64,000 nucleotides of DNA from an uncultured Tateyamaria sp. (GCF_947496075.1 NZ_CANMBJ010000005.1:1-64000), one strand, 5' to 3'. Positions 9,264 through 17,819 are shown, counted from the stretch's first letter. Numbers and translations: made by a program. Notes: generated by a model from the sequence alone, not told the origin.

Positions 9264-9755
9264 ATGACCACCTCATTCCACCGACGCACCGTTCTGGCCA
9301 CCGGTACAGCCGCCCTGCTGACGTCCGGTCTGACCGTCCCCGCCCGCGCCGCGGGCCTTGCCCCGACCCCGACCATGCGCGGCGGCGCCAACAACTACCG
9401 CCCCGGCGCGCCCATCGTTGACCGTATCGGCGGCGGCGGGTTTCTGATGACCGGCACCGTCCTCAACGCAGGTGACGGCGCGCCTATCCCCAACGCCCGT
9501 ATCCAGATGTGGGCGCACACAACGGAAGGGCATGAACGGGACGAACGCAGCCACGGGGCGACGCTCACAGATACACAGGGCCGGTTCCAGATGGACATGC
9601 CGCAAATCGTTCCGGCCTTTGGCCAGCCGCACGGGCACCTCGCTTATGATGCAGAGTTCGACAACAACGGCTTTCAGACCGTGTTCCTGCGCCCGATCAT
9701 GTCCAGCGCCTCTGATACAACGCTCGACGTGCAGTTCGTCCTGCTACAGGGCTGA
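9264..9755 (+). CDS. Tat-exported intradiol-dioxygenase-like protein lacking the tyrosine ligands
   Basis: A 163-residue protein with a twin-arginine signal (HRRTVLATGTAALL, residues 6-19) and a beta-sandwich core like protocatechuate/catechol dioxygenases: GTVLNAGDGAPIPNARIQMW, TDTQGRFQMD, then PHGH (His123, His125). In active intradiol enzymes two Tyr and two His bind ferric iron. Here the two His are present, but the expected Tyr positions read Gly-His (TEGHERD) and Phe (VPAFGQ). It may bind another metal or be non-enzymatic. GAGGAG sits 8 bases before ATG 9264 and only 2 before ATG 9258, so 9264 is preferred. A di-heme membrane protein follows 8 bp downstream. Confidence 0.75.
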   Translation: MTTSFHRRTVLATGTAALLTSGLTVPARAAGLAPTPTMRGGANNYRPGAPIVDRIGGGGFLMTGTVLNAGDGAPIPNARIQMWAHTTEGHERDERSHGATLTDTQGRFQMDMPQIVPAFGQPHGHLAYDAEFDNNGFQTVFLRPIMSSASDTTLDVQFVLLQG

Positions 9756-9763
9756 CAGCCTTT

Positions 9764-10348
9764 ATGCGCGGCATTATTCCGTGGACCGCGCTGGCTGCCG
9801 CAATTGCTGCACCATTGGTAGCCGCAGGGTTCAGCCCGCTCTTGCAATGGCGGGACGGCATCTACATCGCATCGGGCTTTGCGGGCATCTTCGGTATGAC
9901 GCTTTTGCTGGTGCAACCGCTTCTCGCCGCCGGTGATCTGCCCAACCTGCCCCAGACCCGCGCGCGCCGCCTGCACCGCCTGACAGGGGCGCTGCTGCTG
10001 GGGGCCGTAGTCACTCATGTCATAGGCCTCTGGATCACAAGCCCACCGGATGTGATCGACGCACTGACCTTCACCTCGCCCACGCCGTTTTCAGTCTGGG
10101 GGGTCATCGCCATGTGGGCCGTGTTCGCCGCCGCCCTCATGGCCGCCCTTCGCAAACGCATCACCGTCCGCCCGATGACATGGCGACGGGCGCATGTGGC
10201 GCTGGCCCTGACGATTGCCATCGGCACGGTGATCCACGTCTTGCTGATCGAAGGCACGATGGAGACCGTGACCAAGTACGGCCTGAGTGTATTGGTCCTC
10301 CTGGCCGCCCTGCGGATCGCCCCGCGCCTCCGCCCCCGACGACGTTAA
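9764..10348 (+). CDS. Ferric-reductase-like di-heme transmembrane protein
   Basis: A 194-residue membrane protein with six likely helices. Two helices carry His pairs exactly 14 residues apart: His71/His85 (RLHRLTG to VTHVIG) and His144/His158 (RRAHVAL to VIHVLL). This is the heme-ligand spacing of the ferric reductase/NOX/MsrQ transmembrane domain, so it should hold two b hemes. No flavin or NADPH domain is attached, so electrons must come from a partner or the quinone pool. It follows the Tat-exported dioxygenase-like gene by 8 bp and is probably in the same operon. Confidence 0.82.
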   Translation: MRGIIPWTALAAAIAAPLVAAGFSPLLQWRDGIYIASGFAGIFGMTLLLVQPLLAAGDLPNLPQTRARRLHRLTGALLLGAVVTHVIGLWITSPPDVIDALTFTSPTPFSVWGVIAMWAVFAAALMAALRKRITVRPMTWRRAHVALALTIAIGTVIHVLLIEGTMETVTKYGLSVLVLLAALRIAPRLRPRRR

Positions 10349-10550
10349 CGGATTGGCAAGCTTTGGCAGCGCACGGCCCGTTAACCCGGCAAAAGCAGCG
10401 CAACCGGTGTACGGGGGTGCACAGAGGGTGCACGCGGGGTGACAGGCCGATTCCCCTTGTTTTGTAGGCATTAACGCGCATATCCGCGTTGATGCACGGA
10501 TCAGGCCGTTAACCGTTGCGCGTTCGGTGCCCTCCGGGCCATAAGCCCCC

Positions 10551-11324
10551 ATGCTCAGCTACCAGCACATATACCACGCCGGAAACCTTGCGGATGTTCA
10601 CAAGCACAGCCTTCTGGCCTGGATGCTGGACTATCTCACCCGCAAGGACAAACCGGTCAGCTACATCGAAACACATGGCGGTCGGGCACTCTATGATTTG
10701 ACAGCCGACGAAGCGCTCAAGACCGGCGAAGCGGCACAGGGTATTGCGCGGGTGCAATACTGGTTCCCAAGCGATCATCCCTACATGAGATGCCTTCAGC
10801 AAACCCATGAAATACATGGTGAAAGCGCTTATCCTGGCTCTCCCATGATCGCGGCACAAACGCTCCGGGACGATGACGTGCTGACGGTGGCAGAACTGCA
10901 CCCTGCAGAACACAACGCGCTGGAATTGGCGCTGCCAACGGCCAAGATCCACCGCGCCGACGGCTTTGCCATGGCCCATTCAATCCTGCCTCCGACGCCG
11001 CGGCGCGGCCTGATGCTGATCGACCCCAGCTTTGAGGTGAAAGAAGATTACGCAACGATCCCCGGTCACATCAAAAAATACGCACGTGCGTGGAATGTGG
11101 GCATCATCGTTCTCTGGTATCCGATCCTCACATCAGATGCGCACAACAACATGCTGAAGACACTTGAAAAAGATCACCCAGACGCACTGCGGCACGAAGT
11201 GCGGTTTCCCCCCGCACGCCCCGGTCACGGCATGGTTGGGTCTGGCCTATTTGTGATCAATCCGCCCTTCGGTCTTGCCGAACAGGCCGCAAATCTGAAA
11301 ACTCGCTTTGACCAATTGAAGTGA
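10551..11324 (+). CDS. rlmJ: 23S rRNA (adenine-2030-N6)-methyltransferase RlmJ
   Basis: A 257-residue protein opening MLSYQHIYHAGNLADVHKHS, the characteristic RlmJ N-terminus, with YIETHGGRALYDL forming the S-adenosylmethionine-binding region. The catalytic motif reads DPSFE starting at Asp158 in place of the DPPYE of E. coli. It methylates A2030 of 23S rRNA. It is slightly shorter than the E. coli enzyme. A TerB-like gene starts 6 bp after the stop, so the genes may share a transcript. Confidence 0.92.
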   Translation: MLSYQHIYHAGNLADVHKHSLLAWMLDYLTRKDKPVSYIETHGGRALYDLTADEALKTGEAAQGIARVQYWFPSDHPYMRCLQQTHEIHGESAYPGSPMIAAQTLRDDDVLTVAELHPAEHNALELALPTAKIHRADGFAMAHSILPPTPRRGLMLIDPSFEVKEDYATIPGHIKKYARAWNVGIIVLWYPILTSDAHNNMLKTLEKDHPDALRHEVRFPPARPGHGMVGSGLFVINPPFGLAEQAANLKTRFDQLK

Positions 11325-11330
11325 CACGCC

Positions 11331-11765
11331 ATGTTCGAACGCCTTTTCCCCAAAAGACCCAAGGAAACCAAACCTTTGCCCGAACCCACGCCGCAACTCG
11401 CCCTTGGCGCGCTGCTGGTGCGGGTCGCGATGGCCGACCGCGAATACCAGGCACCGGAAGTGGCCGCGATAGACAAGATCCTGTCAGCGACCTTCGACCT
11501 GAAACCGTTGGAGGCCGCAAAGTTGCGCGCCACCTGCGAGGCGCTGGAACGGCACGCACCCGGCACACCCGAATTCGCGGATATCCTAAGGGAAACAGTG
11601 CCTTATGCCGACCGACTTGGCCTTGCCATGGCCATGTGGCAGGTGTTGCTCGCCGACGGCGAACATGCCGGGATCGAAGAGGACGTGCTGCACCAGATCG
11701 AAGCCGCGCTTGGCATCACGCCCGACGACAGCGGCGACATTCGCACCCGTGCGCTTGGCGAATAG
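11331..11765 (+). CDS. TerB-like protein, first of a tandem pair
   Basis: A 144-residue all-helical protein resembling the TerB/tellurite-resistance fold: LALGALLVRVAMADREYQ then a second repeat-like segment MAMWQVLLADGEHAGIEED. The Asp/Glu-rich turns (ADREYQAPE, ADGEHAGIEED) are typical of TerB-type putative metal-binding helices. The role is unknown; most chromosomal TerB-like proteins are not proven to act in tellurite resistance. It starts 6 bp after rlmJ and is followed 25 bp later by a paralogue of identical length. Confidence 0.82.
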   Translation: MFERLFPKRPKETKPLPEPTPQLALGALLVRVAMADREYQAPEVAAIDKILSATFDLKPLEAAKLRATCEALERHAPGTPEFADILRETVPYADRLGLAMAMWQVLLADGEHAGIEEDVLHQIEAALGITPDDSGDIRTRALGE

Positions 11766-11790
11766 GCACAACCGCCATATATCCGCACCC

Positions 11791-12225
11791 ATGTTCCAAG
11801 ACCTCCTCAAACGGCTGATCCAGCCCGAGCCCGCCCCGATTGCCGACGCAGATGCGCGGCTGGCCCTAACCGCATTGCTGGTGCGCGTGGCCCGCTCCGA
11901 CTACGATTACTCCGGCGACGAACGTGTATTGATCGATCAGATTACACAGGACCGATACGGACTTTCACATAAGGAAGCCAATGCCTTACGAGCTGAAGCC
12001 GAGGCAATGGAAGCCGACGCCCCAGACACCGTCCGCTTCACCCGTGCGATAAAAGACGCCGTCGCCTACGAAGACCGTCTGGCCGTTGTCGAAGCGCTCT
12101 GGAAAGTGGTGCTTGCAGACGGACAGCGCGCGCAGGAAGAGGACGCATTGCTGCGCCTTGTCACCAACCTGTTGGGCATCACGGATCAGGACAGCGCCAA
12201 GGCACGTCAAAGGGTTACAGGGTGA
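11791..12225 (+). CDS. TerB-like protein, second of a tandem pair
   Basis: A 144-residue paralogue of the preceding gene with the same architecture: LALTALLVRVARSDYDYSGDE near residues 25-45 and ALWKVVLADGQRAQEEDALL near residues 104-123. The equal length and shared ALLVRVA and VLADG motifs point to local duplication and divergence. Its stop codon overlaps the next gene's GTG start (GTGA), so those two are translationally coupled. Confidence 0.82.
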   Translation: MFQDLLKRLIQPEPAPIADADARLALTALLVRVARSDYDYSGDERVLIDQITQDRYGLSHKEANALRAEAEAMEADAPDTVRFTRAIKDAVAYEDRLAVVEALWKVVLADGQRAQEEDALLRLVTNLLGITDQDSAKARQRVTG

Positions 12226-12959
12226 TTGCATCGTTCGGCATGTACGACATGCCGCATTTGCGCGACGCCCATGACAGATACTGGGCGGGGATACGCACCG
12301 CCCTTGGCTATGGACCGGATCAGCTGAACCGCGGTGGAGATCCTTGGACTGAATGGCAATCACCGGACCTGCTCCTTGCACAGACATGCGGGCTGCCATT
12401 CAGGATACGACTGCATGAAAAGGTGACCCTCGTCGGAACACCTGACTACGATCTGCCCGACTGCCCAACGGGCCACTATTTCAGCTACCTGATCCGACGC
12501 CGCGATGATCCGCGCTCTCTTGCGGAACTGTCCAAACTGGGTGTGATGGCATTCAACGATCCATTGTCGCAATCGGGCTGGGCTGCCCCCTTGGCACACC
12601 TTGAAGAACGTAATCTTAAGCCAAGAAAGACTCTGCAAACACAGGCGCATATCGAAAGCATCCGAACGGTTCTGAACGGACAGGCGGATTTTGCCGCCAT
12701 CGATGCGCTGACTCTCCTTCTTTGGGCTGCGGAGGACAGTGACGCCGCCGCATATCTGGACGCCTTCGATCGCACGGTGCCCACCCCTGCACTGCCCTAT
12801 ATCACGGCGCTGGAACGCGATCCGAAACCAATATTCGATTCCATCGCAACCGCTGTTTCAAACCTGACGCACGAAGATCGCTGCGCCCTTCGCCTAAAGG
12901 GCATCGTTAATCTCCCGCCATCCGCGTATCTCGCCTTCCCGATTCCGCCCGCACCTTGA
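12222..12959 (+). CDS. PhnD-like binding-protein fold, no signal peptide
   Basis: A 245-residue protein resembling PhnD/SsuA-type phosphate/phosphonate substrate-binding components: MYDMPHLRDAHDRYW at the start, PDLLLAQTCGLPFR, VTLVGTPDYDLPDCPTGHYFS and a later FNDPLSQSG. There is no signal peptide or lipobox after the GTG start, so it is predicted to be cytoplasmic, unlike true transporter receptors. No phosphonate transporter or C-P lyase genes are adjacent. The GTG overlaps the stop of the TerB gene. The ligand is unknown. Confidence 0.75.
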   Translation: MIASFGMYDMPHLRDAHDRYWAGIRTALGYGPDQLNRGGDPWTEWQSPDLLLAQTCGLPFRIRLHEKVTLVGTPDYDLPDCPTGHYFSYLIRRRDDPRSLAELSKLGVMAFNDPLSQSGWAAPLAHLEERNLKPRKTLQTQAHIESIRTVLNGQADFAAIDALTLLLWAAEDSDAAAYLDAFDRTVPTPALPYITALERDPKPIFDSIATAVSNLTHEDRCALRLKGIVNLPPSAYLAFPIPPAP

Positions 12960-13083
12960 TCAAACCGGGTTCTCCCTACGTCAATTTGCGCAAATGGCAG
13001 GCAAAACGTCCCTTTTGCCCGTGGACAAGGCACATGTTTTCCTCCCTTATACCGGCTGATCGAAACAAGCGCAGCCAACCCAC

Positions 13084-13857
13084 GTGTCAGACACTTCCGT
13101 TATTGAAATCCGAAACCTGCACAAGGCGTACGGTCCGCTGGAAGTGTTGAAAGGCGTGGATATCAAGGCAAAGCGGGGGGATGTCGTATCCCTCATCGGG
13201 TCGTCGGGGTCAGGAAAATCCACGCTTCTGCGCTGCTGCAACCTGCTCGAAGACAGTCAGCAAGGCGATGTGGTGTTCAAGGGTGAGCAGGTGACGTGGA
13301 AAGGCAGCGACCATGGCCGCCGTCCGGCAGATCCCAAGCAAGTGCTGCGTATCCGTACGAACCTGTCCATGGTGTTTCAGCAGTTCAATCTGTGGGCCCA
13401 CATGACCATCCTGCAGAACGTGATGGAAGCGCCCGTGACCGTCCTGCGCCGCGATCCGGCCGAGGTGGAACAGGCGGCACGAAAATACCTCGACAAAGTG
13501 GGCATCGGCGACAAATGCGACGCTTATCCCGCCCAGCTATCGGGGGGGCAACAACAACGCGCCGCAATTGCCCGCGCGCTGTGCATGGAACCCGAAGCGC
13601 TGCTGTTTGACGAACCGACAAGTGCCCTGGACCCGGAACTGGAACAGGAAGTTGTCAGGGTGATCAAGGACTTGGCCGCCGAAGGGCGGACCATGCTGAT
13701 CGTCACCCATGACATGAAACTGGCCCATGATGTCAGCGACCACGTCGTGTTTCTGCACAAGGGCCTGATCGAAGAACAAGGACCGCCAGATGAGTTGTTT
13801 GGCGCGCCCAAATCAGAACGACTGCGTGGGTTTCTATCTGCAACCCACGCCGCGTAA
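13084..13857 (+). CDS. Polar amino-acid-type ABC transporter, ATP-binding subunit
   Basis: A 257-residue ATPase of the HisP/ArtP/GlnQ group. Walker A GSSGSGKST spans residues 39-47, FQQFNLW forms the Q loop, LSGGQQQR is the signature, LLFDEPTSALD the Walker B/D loop and VTHDM the H loop, so the ATPase should be active. It starts with GTG. The genes for the binding protein and two permeases follow in order, giving a full importer. Context (glutamine-synthetase-like ligases and an amine oxidase downstream) suggests an amino acid or amine substrate. Confidence 0.92.
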   Translation: MSDTSVIEIRNLHKAYGPLEVLKGVDIKAKRGDVVSLIGSSGSGKSTLLRCCNLLEDSQQGDVVFKGEQVTWKGSDHGRRPADPKQVLRIRTNLSMVFQQFNLWAHMTILQNVMEAPVTVLRRDPAEVEQAARKYLDKVGIGDKCDAYPAQLSGGQQQRAAIARALCMEPEALLFDEPTSALDPELEQEVVRVIKDLAAEGRTMLIVTHDMKLAHDVSDHVVFLHKGLIEEQGPPDELFGAPKSERLRGFLSATHAA

Positions 13858-13882
13858 CCAATAATCAACGGGAGAAACTCAC

Positions 13883-14608
13883 ATGAAATCCATCCTTCTT
13901 TCGACCGTCGCAGTTGCGATGACAGCCACCTTTGCCATGGCCGACGGCCACAGCGTCGTGCGCATGGGCACCGAGGGCGCCTACCCTCCCTACAACTTCA
14001 TCAACGATGCTGGCGAAGTTGACGGGTTCGAACGCGAAGTTGGCGACGAGCTGTGCGCGCGCGCCGAACTGACCTGTGAATGGGTCACCAACGAATGGGA
14101 CAGCATCATCCCCAACCTCGTGTCCGGCAACTACGACACGATCATCGCGGGCATGAGCATCACCGACGAACGGGATGAGGTCATCGACTTTACCCAGAAC
14201 TATCTGCCGCCAGAGGCCTCCCGCTACGTGGGCCTGTCCGAAGACGCAGACATCAACGGCATGGTTGCCAGCCAGGTCAACACGATCCAGGCCGGCTACG
14301 TGGCAGACAGCGACGCGACACTTCTGGAGTTCGCAACCGCAGAAGAGTTGATCGCCGCCGTCAAGAGCGGTGAAGCGGACGCCGTTTTCTTCCAGGGCTC
14401 CTTCCTTGAGCCCATCGTGGCCGAAGATCCGGAAATCGTTTGGGTCGGTGAGCCTGTACCCCTCGGCGGCGGCGTCGGCATGGGCGTGCGCGAGACCGAC
14501 GGTGAGATGAAAGCCAAGTTCGACGCGGCCATCACTTCGATGAAAGAAGATGGCACACTGAACACAATGATCACAAAGTGGTTCGGCGACGAAGCAGAAC
14601 TCTTCTAA
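13883..14608 (+). CDS. Polar amino-acid-type ABC transporter, substrate-binding protein
   Basis: A 241-residue periplasmic receptor with a Sec signal peptide (MKSILLSTVAVAMTATFAMA, cleavage near residue 20) and family features RMGTEGAYPPYNFIN, GFEREVGDELC, SGNYDTIIAGMSITDERDEVIDF-like segment, and a late GTLNTMITKWFG. These match the bacterial extracellular solute-binding family 3 (Lys/Arg/Orn/His/Gln type). It lies 25 bp after the ATPase gene with GGGAG before the ATG. A stable hairpin directly follows its stop. Confidence 0.92.
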   Translation: MKSILLSTVAVAMTATFAMADGHSVVRMGTEGAYPPYNFINDAGEVDGFEREVGDELCARAELTCEWVTNEWDSIIPNLVSGNYDTIIAGMSITDERDEVIDFTQNYLPPEASRYVGLSEDADINGMVASQVNTIQAGYVADSDATLLEFATAEELIAAVKSGEADAVFFQGSFLEPIVAEDPEIVWVGEPVPLGGGVGMGVRETDGEMKAKFDAAITSMKEDGTLNTMITKWFGDEAELF

Positions 14609-14621
14609 GCCCGCACAGGAC

Positions 14622-14653
14622 GTGAAGGGGAAGGTCGCAGCCCTCCCCTTCAC
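14622..14653 (+). promoter_or_regulatory. Intercistronic hairpin between receptor and permease genes
   Basis: Perfect 10-bp arms GTGAAGGGGA/TCCCCTTCAC enclose a 12-nt loop, with no T tract after them. This layout is typical of stem-loops that protect the upstream mRNA or attenuate read-through, so the receptor can be made in excess over the permeases. Confidence 0.65.
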
Positions 14654-14683
14654 TCGCTTCACGATGCTGCGCGCCCTGAAATA

Positions 14684-15583
14684 TTGAGGCCTCTCATCTT
14701 CAGCTTCTGCACAGACCCGAGCACCCTGCCGGATTGGCAGTGGATGGCCTGTTACCTGACCACGACGAAACACATTTCGCTCTATTGGTCGGTGCTGACC
14801 GTTCTGTTGTTGCTGGCGATTACAGCCCCTGCCGCCTTGGCCTTCGGATTTGCTGGTGCCTCTGCCGCACGGTCGCGTACTGCGCCGGTGTCCTGGATCG
14901 GCAGGGGGTACATCGCAGTTGTGCGCGGCGTGCCTGACGTCGCATTCTTCCTATTCTTCGTGATCGCCCTGGACCAGGGGATCGAATACCTCCGCCACAA
15001 GACGCTGTGCCCCGATTGGTCAGAACCGATCCGCCAGGGCAACGACTTTGTCGTGTGTCAGGCGGCCAAGATGCCGCTGGGCAACGCGCCGCAATGGGTG
15101 CACGAAACCTATGGCTTCGCCATTGCCGTCCTGACCTTTGCCATCGTGTTTGGCGCCTTTTCGGCCAACGTTTTGTACGGCGCGATGCAGGCCGTGCCAC
15201 GCGGTCAGCTCGAAACCGCAGAAAGCTACGGCATGACGCCGCGCCAGACCTTCTGGCGGGTCCTGGTGCCGCAGATGTGGGTCTATGCCCTGCCCGGCCT
15301 GTCCAACCTGTGGATGGTGCTGATGAAGGCCACGCCGCTGCTGTTCCTGCTTGGGGTCGAGGACCTCGTCTATTGGGCGCGCGAGCTGGGCGGCATCAAG
15401 ACCCCCCGTTTCACAGATTACCCCCATGGCGACTGGCGCATGTGGTACTTCCTCGCCCTTCTGATTTTCTATCTGCTTTTCACCCGTGTGTCCGAGATTG
15501 TGCTGGCGCGACTGATGACCCGGCTGAGCCACGGACAGGCCACGACCGCTGGCGATGCGCAGCGCAAGAGGACGCAAGCGTGA
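14684..15583 (+). CDS. Polar amino-acid-type ABC transporter, permease 1
   Basis: A 299-residue inner-membrane permease of the HisM/ArtQ family with membrane segments near residues 35-60, 85-105 and 140-165 and at the C-terminus. The coupling (EAA) motif is visible as GQLETAESYGMTPRQTFWRVLVPQMW. The start is uncertain: a TTG at 14684 keeps the SFCTDPSTLPDWQWMA segment that looks conserved, while the first ATG is at 14744. No good ribosome-binding site precedes either. It partners the second permease, which follows. Confidence 0.87.
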   Translation: MRPLIFSFCTDPSTLPDWQWMACYLTTTKHISLYWSVLTVLLLLAITAPAALAFGFAGASAARSRTAPVSWIGRGYIAVVRGVPDVAFFLFFVIALDQGIEYLRHKTLCPDWSEPIRQGNDFVVCQAAKMPLGNAPQWVHETYGFAIAVLTFAIVFGAFSANVLYGAMQAVPRGQLETAESYGMTPRQTFWRVLVPQMWVYALPGLSNLWMVLMKATPLLFLLGVEDLVYWARELGGIKTPRFTDYPHGDWRMWYFLALLIFYLLFTRVSEIVLARLMTRLSHGQATTAGDAQRKRTQA

Positions 15584-15629
15584 AGGGCTATACGTTTACA
15601 GAAGCTCAATCGCGCAAGGGCGGTATGAC

Positions 15630-16436
15630 ATGACCTGCCTTGAAACGATTCAGGCCTATGCGCTGCGGTCCATCGGTATCGGGGAACGCCGCTTGCCCCG
15701 AGATGACTTTACCTTGTGCGAACAGGTCACGCTGATCGGTTCGGGCATGATCTGGAACATCTATTTCGGCGTGCTGGCGATGCTGGCCGGTTTTGTGCTG
15801 GCCACGGTATTGGCCCTGGGCAAGGCATCAACCACGCCCAGCCTGCGCAAGCCGTCGGAGTGGTTCATCTTTGTCTTCCGCGGCTCGCCGCTGTTCATTC
15901 AGTTCTTCTTTGCTTACTTCGTTTTCCTCAGCCTCAAGAACGTGCACCCGTTCTTTGACCCATTCGCGGCAGCGTGGCTCGGGGCGCTGATCGTTCTGTT
16001 CTTTAACACGGCTGCCTATTCTGCCGAAATCTTTTTCGGGGCCCTGCAGTCCATCCCCAAAGGCGAGGTCGAGGCCGCCGACGCCTACGGGCTGACGGGA
16101 TGGTCCCGCTTCCGCCGGGTCGTATGGCCCACGATGCTGCGGTTGGCGTGGCCCGCTTATACGAATGAGGCGATCTTCCTGTTTCACGCCACCACACTCG
16201 TGTTTTTCTCGGCCTTTCCGGTACGGGGACAGCAAGGCGATGCGCTGTACTACGCAAGCTATTTCGCGGACAAAACCTTCAACCCGTTCATTCCGTACCC
16301 GATCTTGGCCGCGTATTTCATCTTGCTGACACTGGTGATCATTGGCTTTTTCGGGGTCGTCAATCGTCGCCTGAACCGGCACCTGCCCGCCAACACGCGC
16401 CAGAAGATAAAACTGCGCATGAACCTGATCCGGTGA
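15630..16436 (+). CDS. Polar amino-acid-type ABC transporter, permease 2
   Basis: A 268-residue permease of the same family: FVFRGSPLFIQFFFAYF in the core and the coupling motif KGEVEAADAYGLTGWSRFRRVVWPTM. The frame is open upstream to 15555, but ATG 15630 has AAGGGCGG just before it and gives the family-like start. It ends about 50 bp before the first glutamine-synthetase-like gene, so transporter and ligases may be co-expressed. A 16-codon frame from GTG 15582 bridges the two permeases and is probably not a gene. Confidence 0.9.
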   Translation: MTCLETIQAYALRSIGIGERRLPRDDFTLCEQVTLIGSGMIWNIYFGVLAMLAGFVLATVLALGKASTTPSLRKPSEWFIFVFRGSPLFIQFFFAYFVFLSLKNVHPFFDPFAAAWLGALIVLFFNTAAYSAEIFFGALQSIPKGEVEAADAYGLTGWSRFRRVVWPTMLRLAWPAYTNEAIFLFHATTLVFFSAFPVRGQQGDALYYASYFADKTFNPFIPYPILAAYFILLTLVIIGFFGVVNRRLNRHLPANTRQKIKLRMNLIR

Positions 16437-16443
16437 AGATAGA

Positions 16444-16479
16444 GTGCCTCCGGCGGTCGTATTTTTAGTCAGAAGAAGA
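16444..16479 (+). repeat. Dispersed intergenic repeat, family 1, copy B
   Basis: The element begins GTGCCTCCGGCGGT and ends GTCAGAAGAA, matching copy A (3781-3816, opposite strand) apart from about two positions. It ends only a few bases before the ATG of the first glutamine-synthetase-like gene, so it forms part of the 5' leader. Confidence 0.8.
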
Positions 16480-16484
16480 ACGTT

Positions 16485-17819
16485 ATGCACGATTGGCTTG
16501 TCGATAATCCAGAAATCCGCGCCATCCGTGTCGCAGCCGCCGATCTGAACGGTGTGGCGCGCGGCAAGCGGATGCCGGTGCGCTTTGCCAACAAGGTCAC
16601 GGAAAGCGGCACGCGTTTTCCCATGTCTGTCCTCAATCTCGATATCTGGGGTGAGGACATCGAGGACAGCCCCCTTGTGATGGAAACCGGTGACCGGGAC
16701 GGCGTATTGCGCCCGACCGAGCGTGGCTTTGTCCCGATGCCTTGGCTGAATACACCAACGGGTCTCCTGCCGATCTGGATGTTCCATGAAGATGGGCAGC
16801 CCTTCATGGGCGATCCCCGTCACGCGCTTGCGGCAGTCCAGAACCGGTTCGCTGCAAAAGGACTGACGCCAGTTGTTGCCATCGAGCTTGAGTTTTTTCT
16901 GATCGATGACACAGGCAGTCGCCTGCGCGTGCCTCCGTCGCCGCGATCCGGCAAGCGCCGCGTCGCCGGAGAGATCCTGTCCATGCGCACGCTCGACGCC
17001 TTCGACGACTTCTTTACCGAGCTCTATGACGCCTGCGAGGCGATGGACATCCCCGCCGACACCGCCATTTCCGAAAGCGGGCTGGGTCAATTCGAAATCA
17101 ACCTGATGCATCAGGCCGACGCGCTGAAGGCTGCTGATGACGCTTGGCTGTTCAAGATGCTGGTCAAGGGTCTGGCGCGCAAACACGGCTTCGCCGCGTC
17201 GTTCATGGCCAAACCCTATCCGGACTATGCGGGTAACGGGCTGCACATGCACTTCTCGGTGCTCGACAAGGATGGTAAGAACATCTTTGACGATGGGGGC
17301 GAAGCAGGCACGGACGCCCTGCGCCACGCCGTGCAAGGGTGTCTTGCCGCCATGCCCGGGTCCATGCTGATCTTTGCACCGCATGCCAATTCCTACGCGC
17401 GGCTTGTGCCAGGTGCCCACGCACCGACAGGCATCGCATGGGCCTATGAAAACCGCACGGCGGCTATCCGCATCCCGTCCGGCCCCTCCGCTGCCCGCCG
17501 GATCGAACACCGGGTGGCCGGGGGTGACGTCAACCCGTATCTCTCCATCGCTGCTGTCCTGGGCGCTGCGCTGAACGGAATGGAGGACGCACAGGACCCA
17601 CCCGCGCCGATTACTGGCAACGCCTACGCGCAGGATCTGGAGCAGGTTCCCAGCACATGGGAAGACGCCATGGCAGCCTTTGCCGACAGCCCGCATATCG
17701 CACGCATCTTCGACGCTGAGCTGATCCGCAACATGGACATGACGAAGCGACAGGAAGCGCGCTACATGGCCGAACTCACGCCAGACGAGCAGACGGAAAT
17801 CTACCTCGACTCTGTCTGA
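16485..17819 (+). CDS. Glutamine-synthetase-family gamma-glutamyl ligase, paralogue 1
   Basis: A 444-residue protein of the GlnA/PuuA family. Metal and substrate motifs visible are VVAIELEFFLID, ESGLGQFEINL, the AKP and GNGLHMHFSV segments, ENRTAAIRIP and VNPYLSIAA. The length and absence of a GlnA-type adenylylation tyrosine region near the C-terminus fit the gamma-glutamyl-amine ligase group (PuuA-like) more than nitrogen-assimilating GlnA. It would join glutamate to an amine using ATP. A class I amidotransferase and a second paralogue follow, then a PuuB-like oxidase. Confidence 0.87.
   Translation: MHDWLVDNPEIRAIRVAAADLNGVARGKRMPVRFANKVTESGTRFPMSVLNLDIWGEDIEDSPLVMETGDRDGVLRPTERGFVPMPWLNTPTGLLPIWMFHEDGQPFMGDPRHALAAVQNRFAAKGLTPVVAIELEFFLIDDTGSRLRVPPSPRSGKRRVAGEILSMRTLDAFDDFFTELYDACEAMDIPADTAISESGLGQFEINLMHQADALKAADDAWLFKMLVKGLARKHGFAASFMAKPYPDYAGNGLHMHFSVLDKDGKNIFDDGGEAGTDALRHAVQGCLAAMPGSMLIFAPHANSYARLVPGAHAPTGIAWAYENRTAAIRIPSGPSAARRIEHRVAGGDVNPYLSIAAVLGAALNGMEDAQDPPAPITGNAYAQDLEQVPSTWEDAMAAFADSPHIARIFDAELIRNMDMTKRQEARYMAELTPDEQTEIYLDSV

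Noticed and set aside
15582-15633. Possible 16-codon peptide bridging the two permeases
   Set aside because: It starts GTG and ends at the permease 2 start, but is very short with no similarity; it could at most aid coupling and is not supported as a gene.
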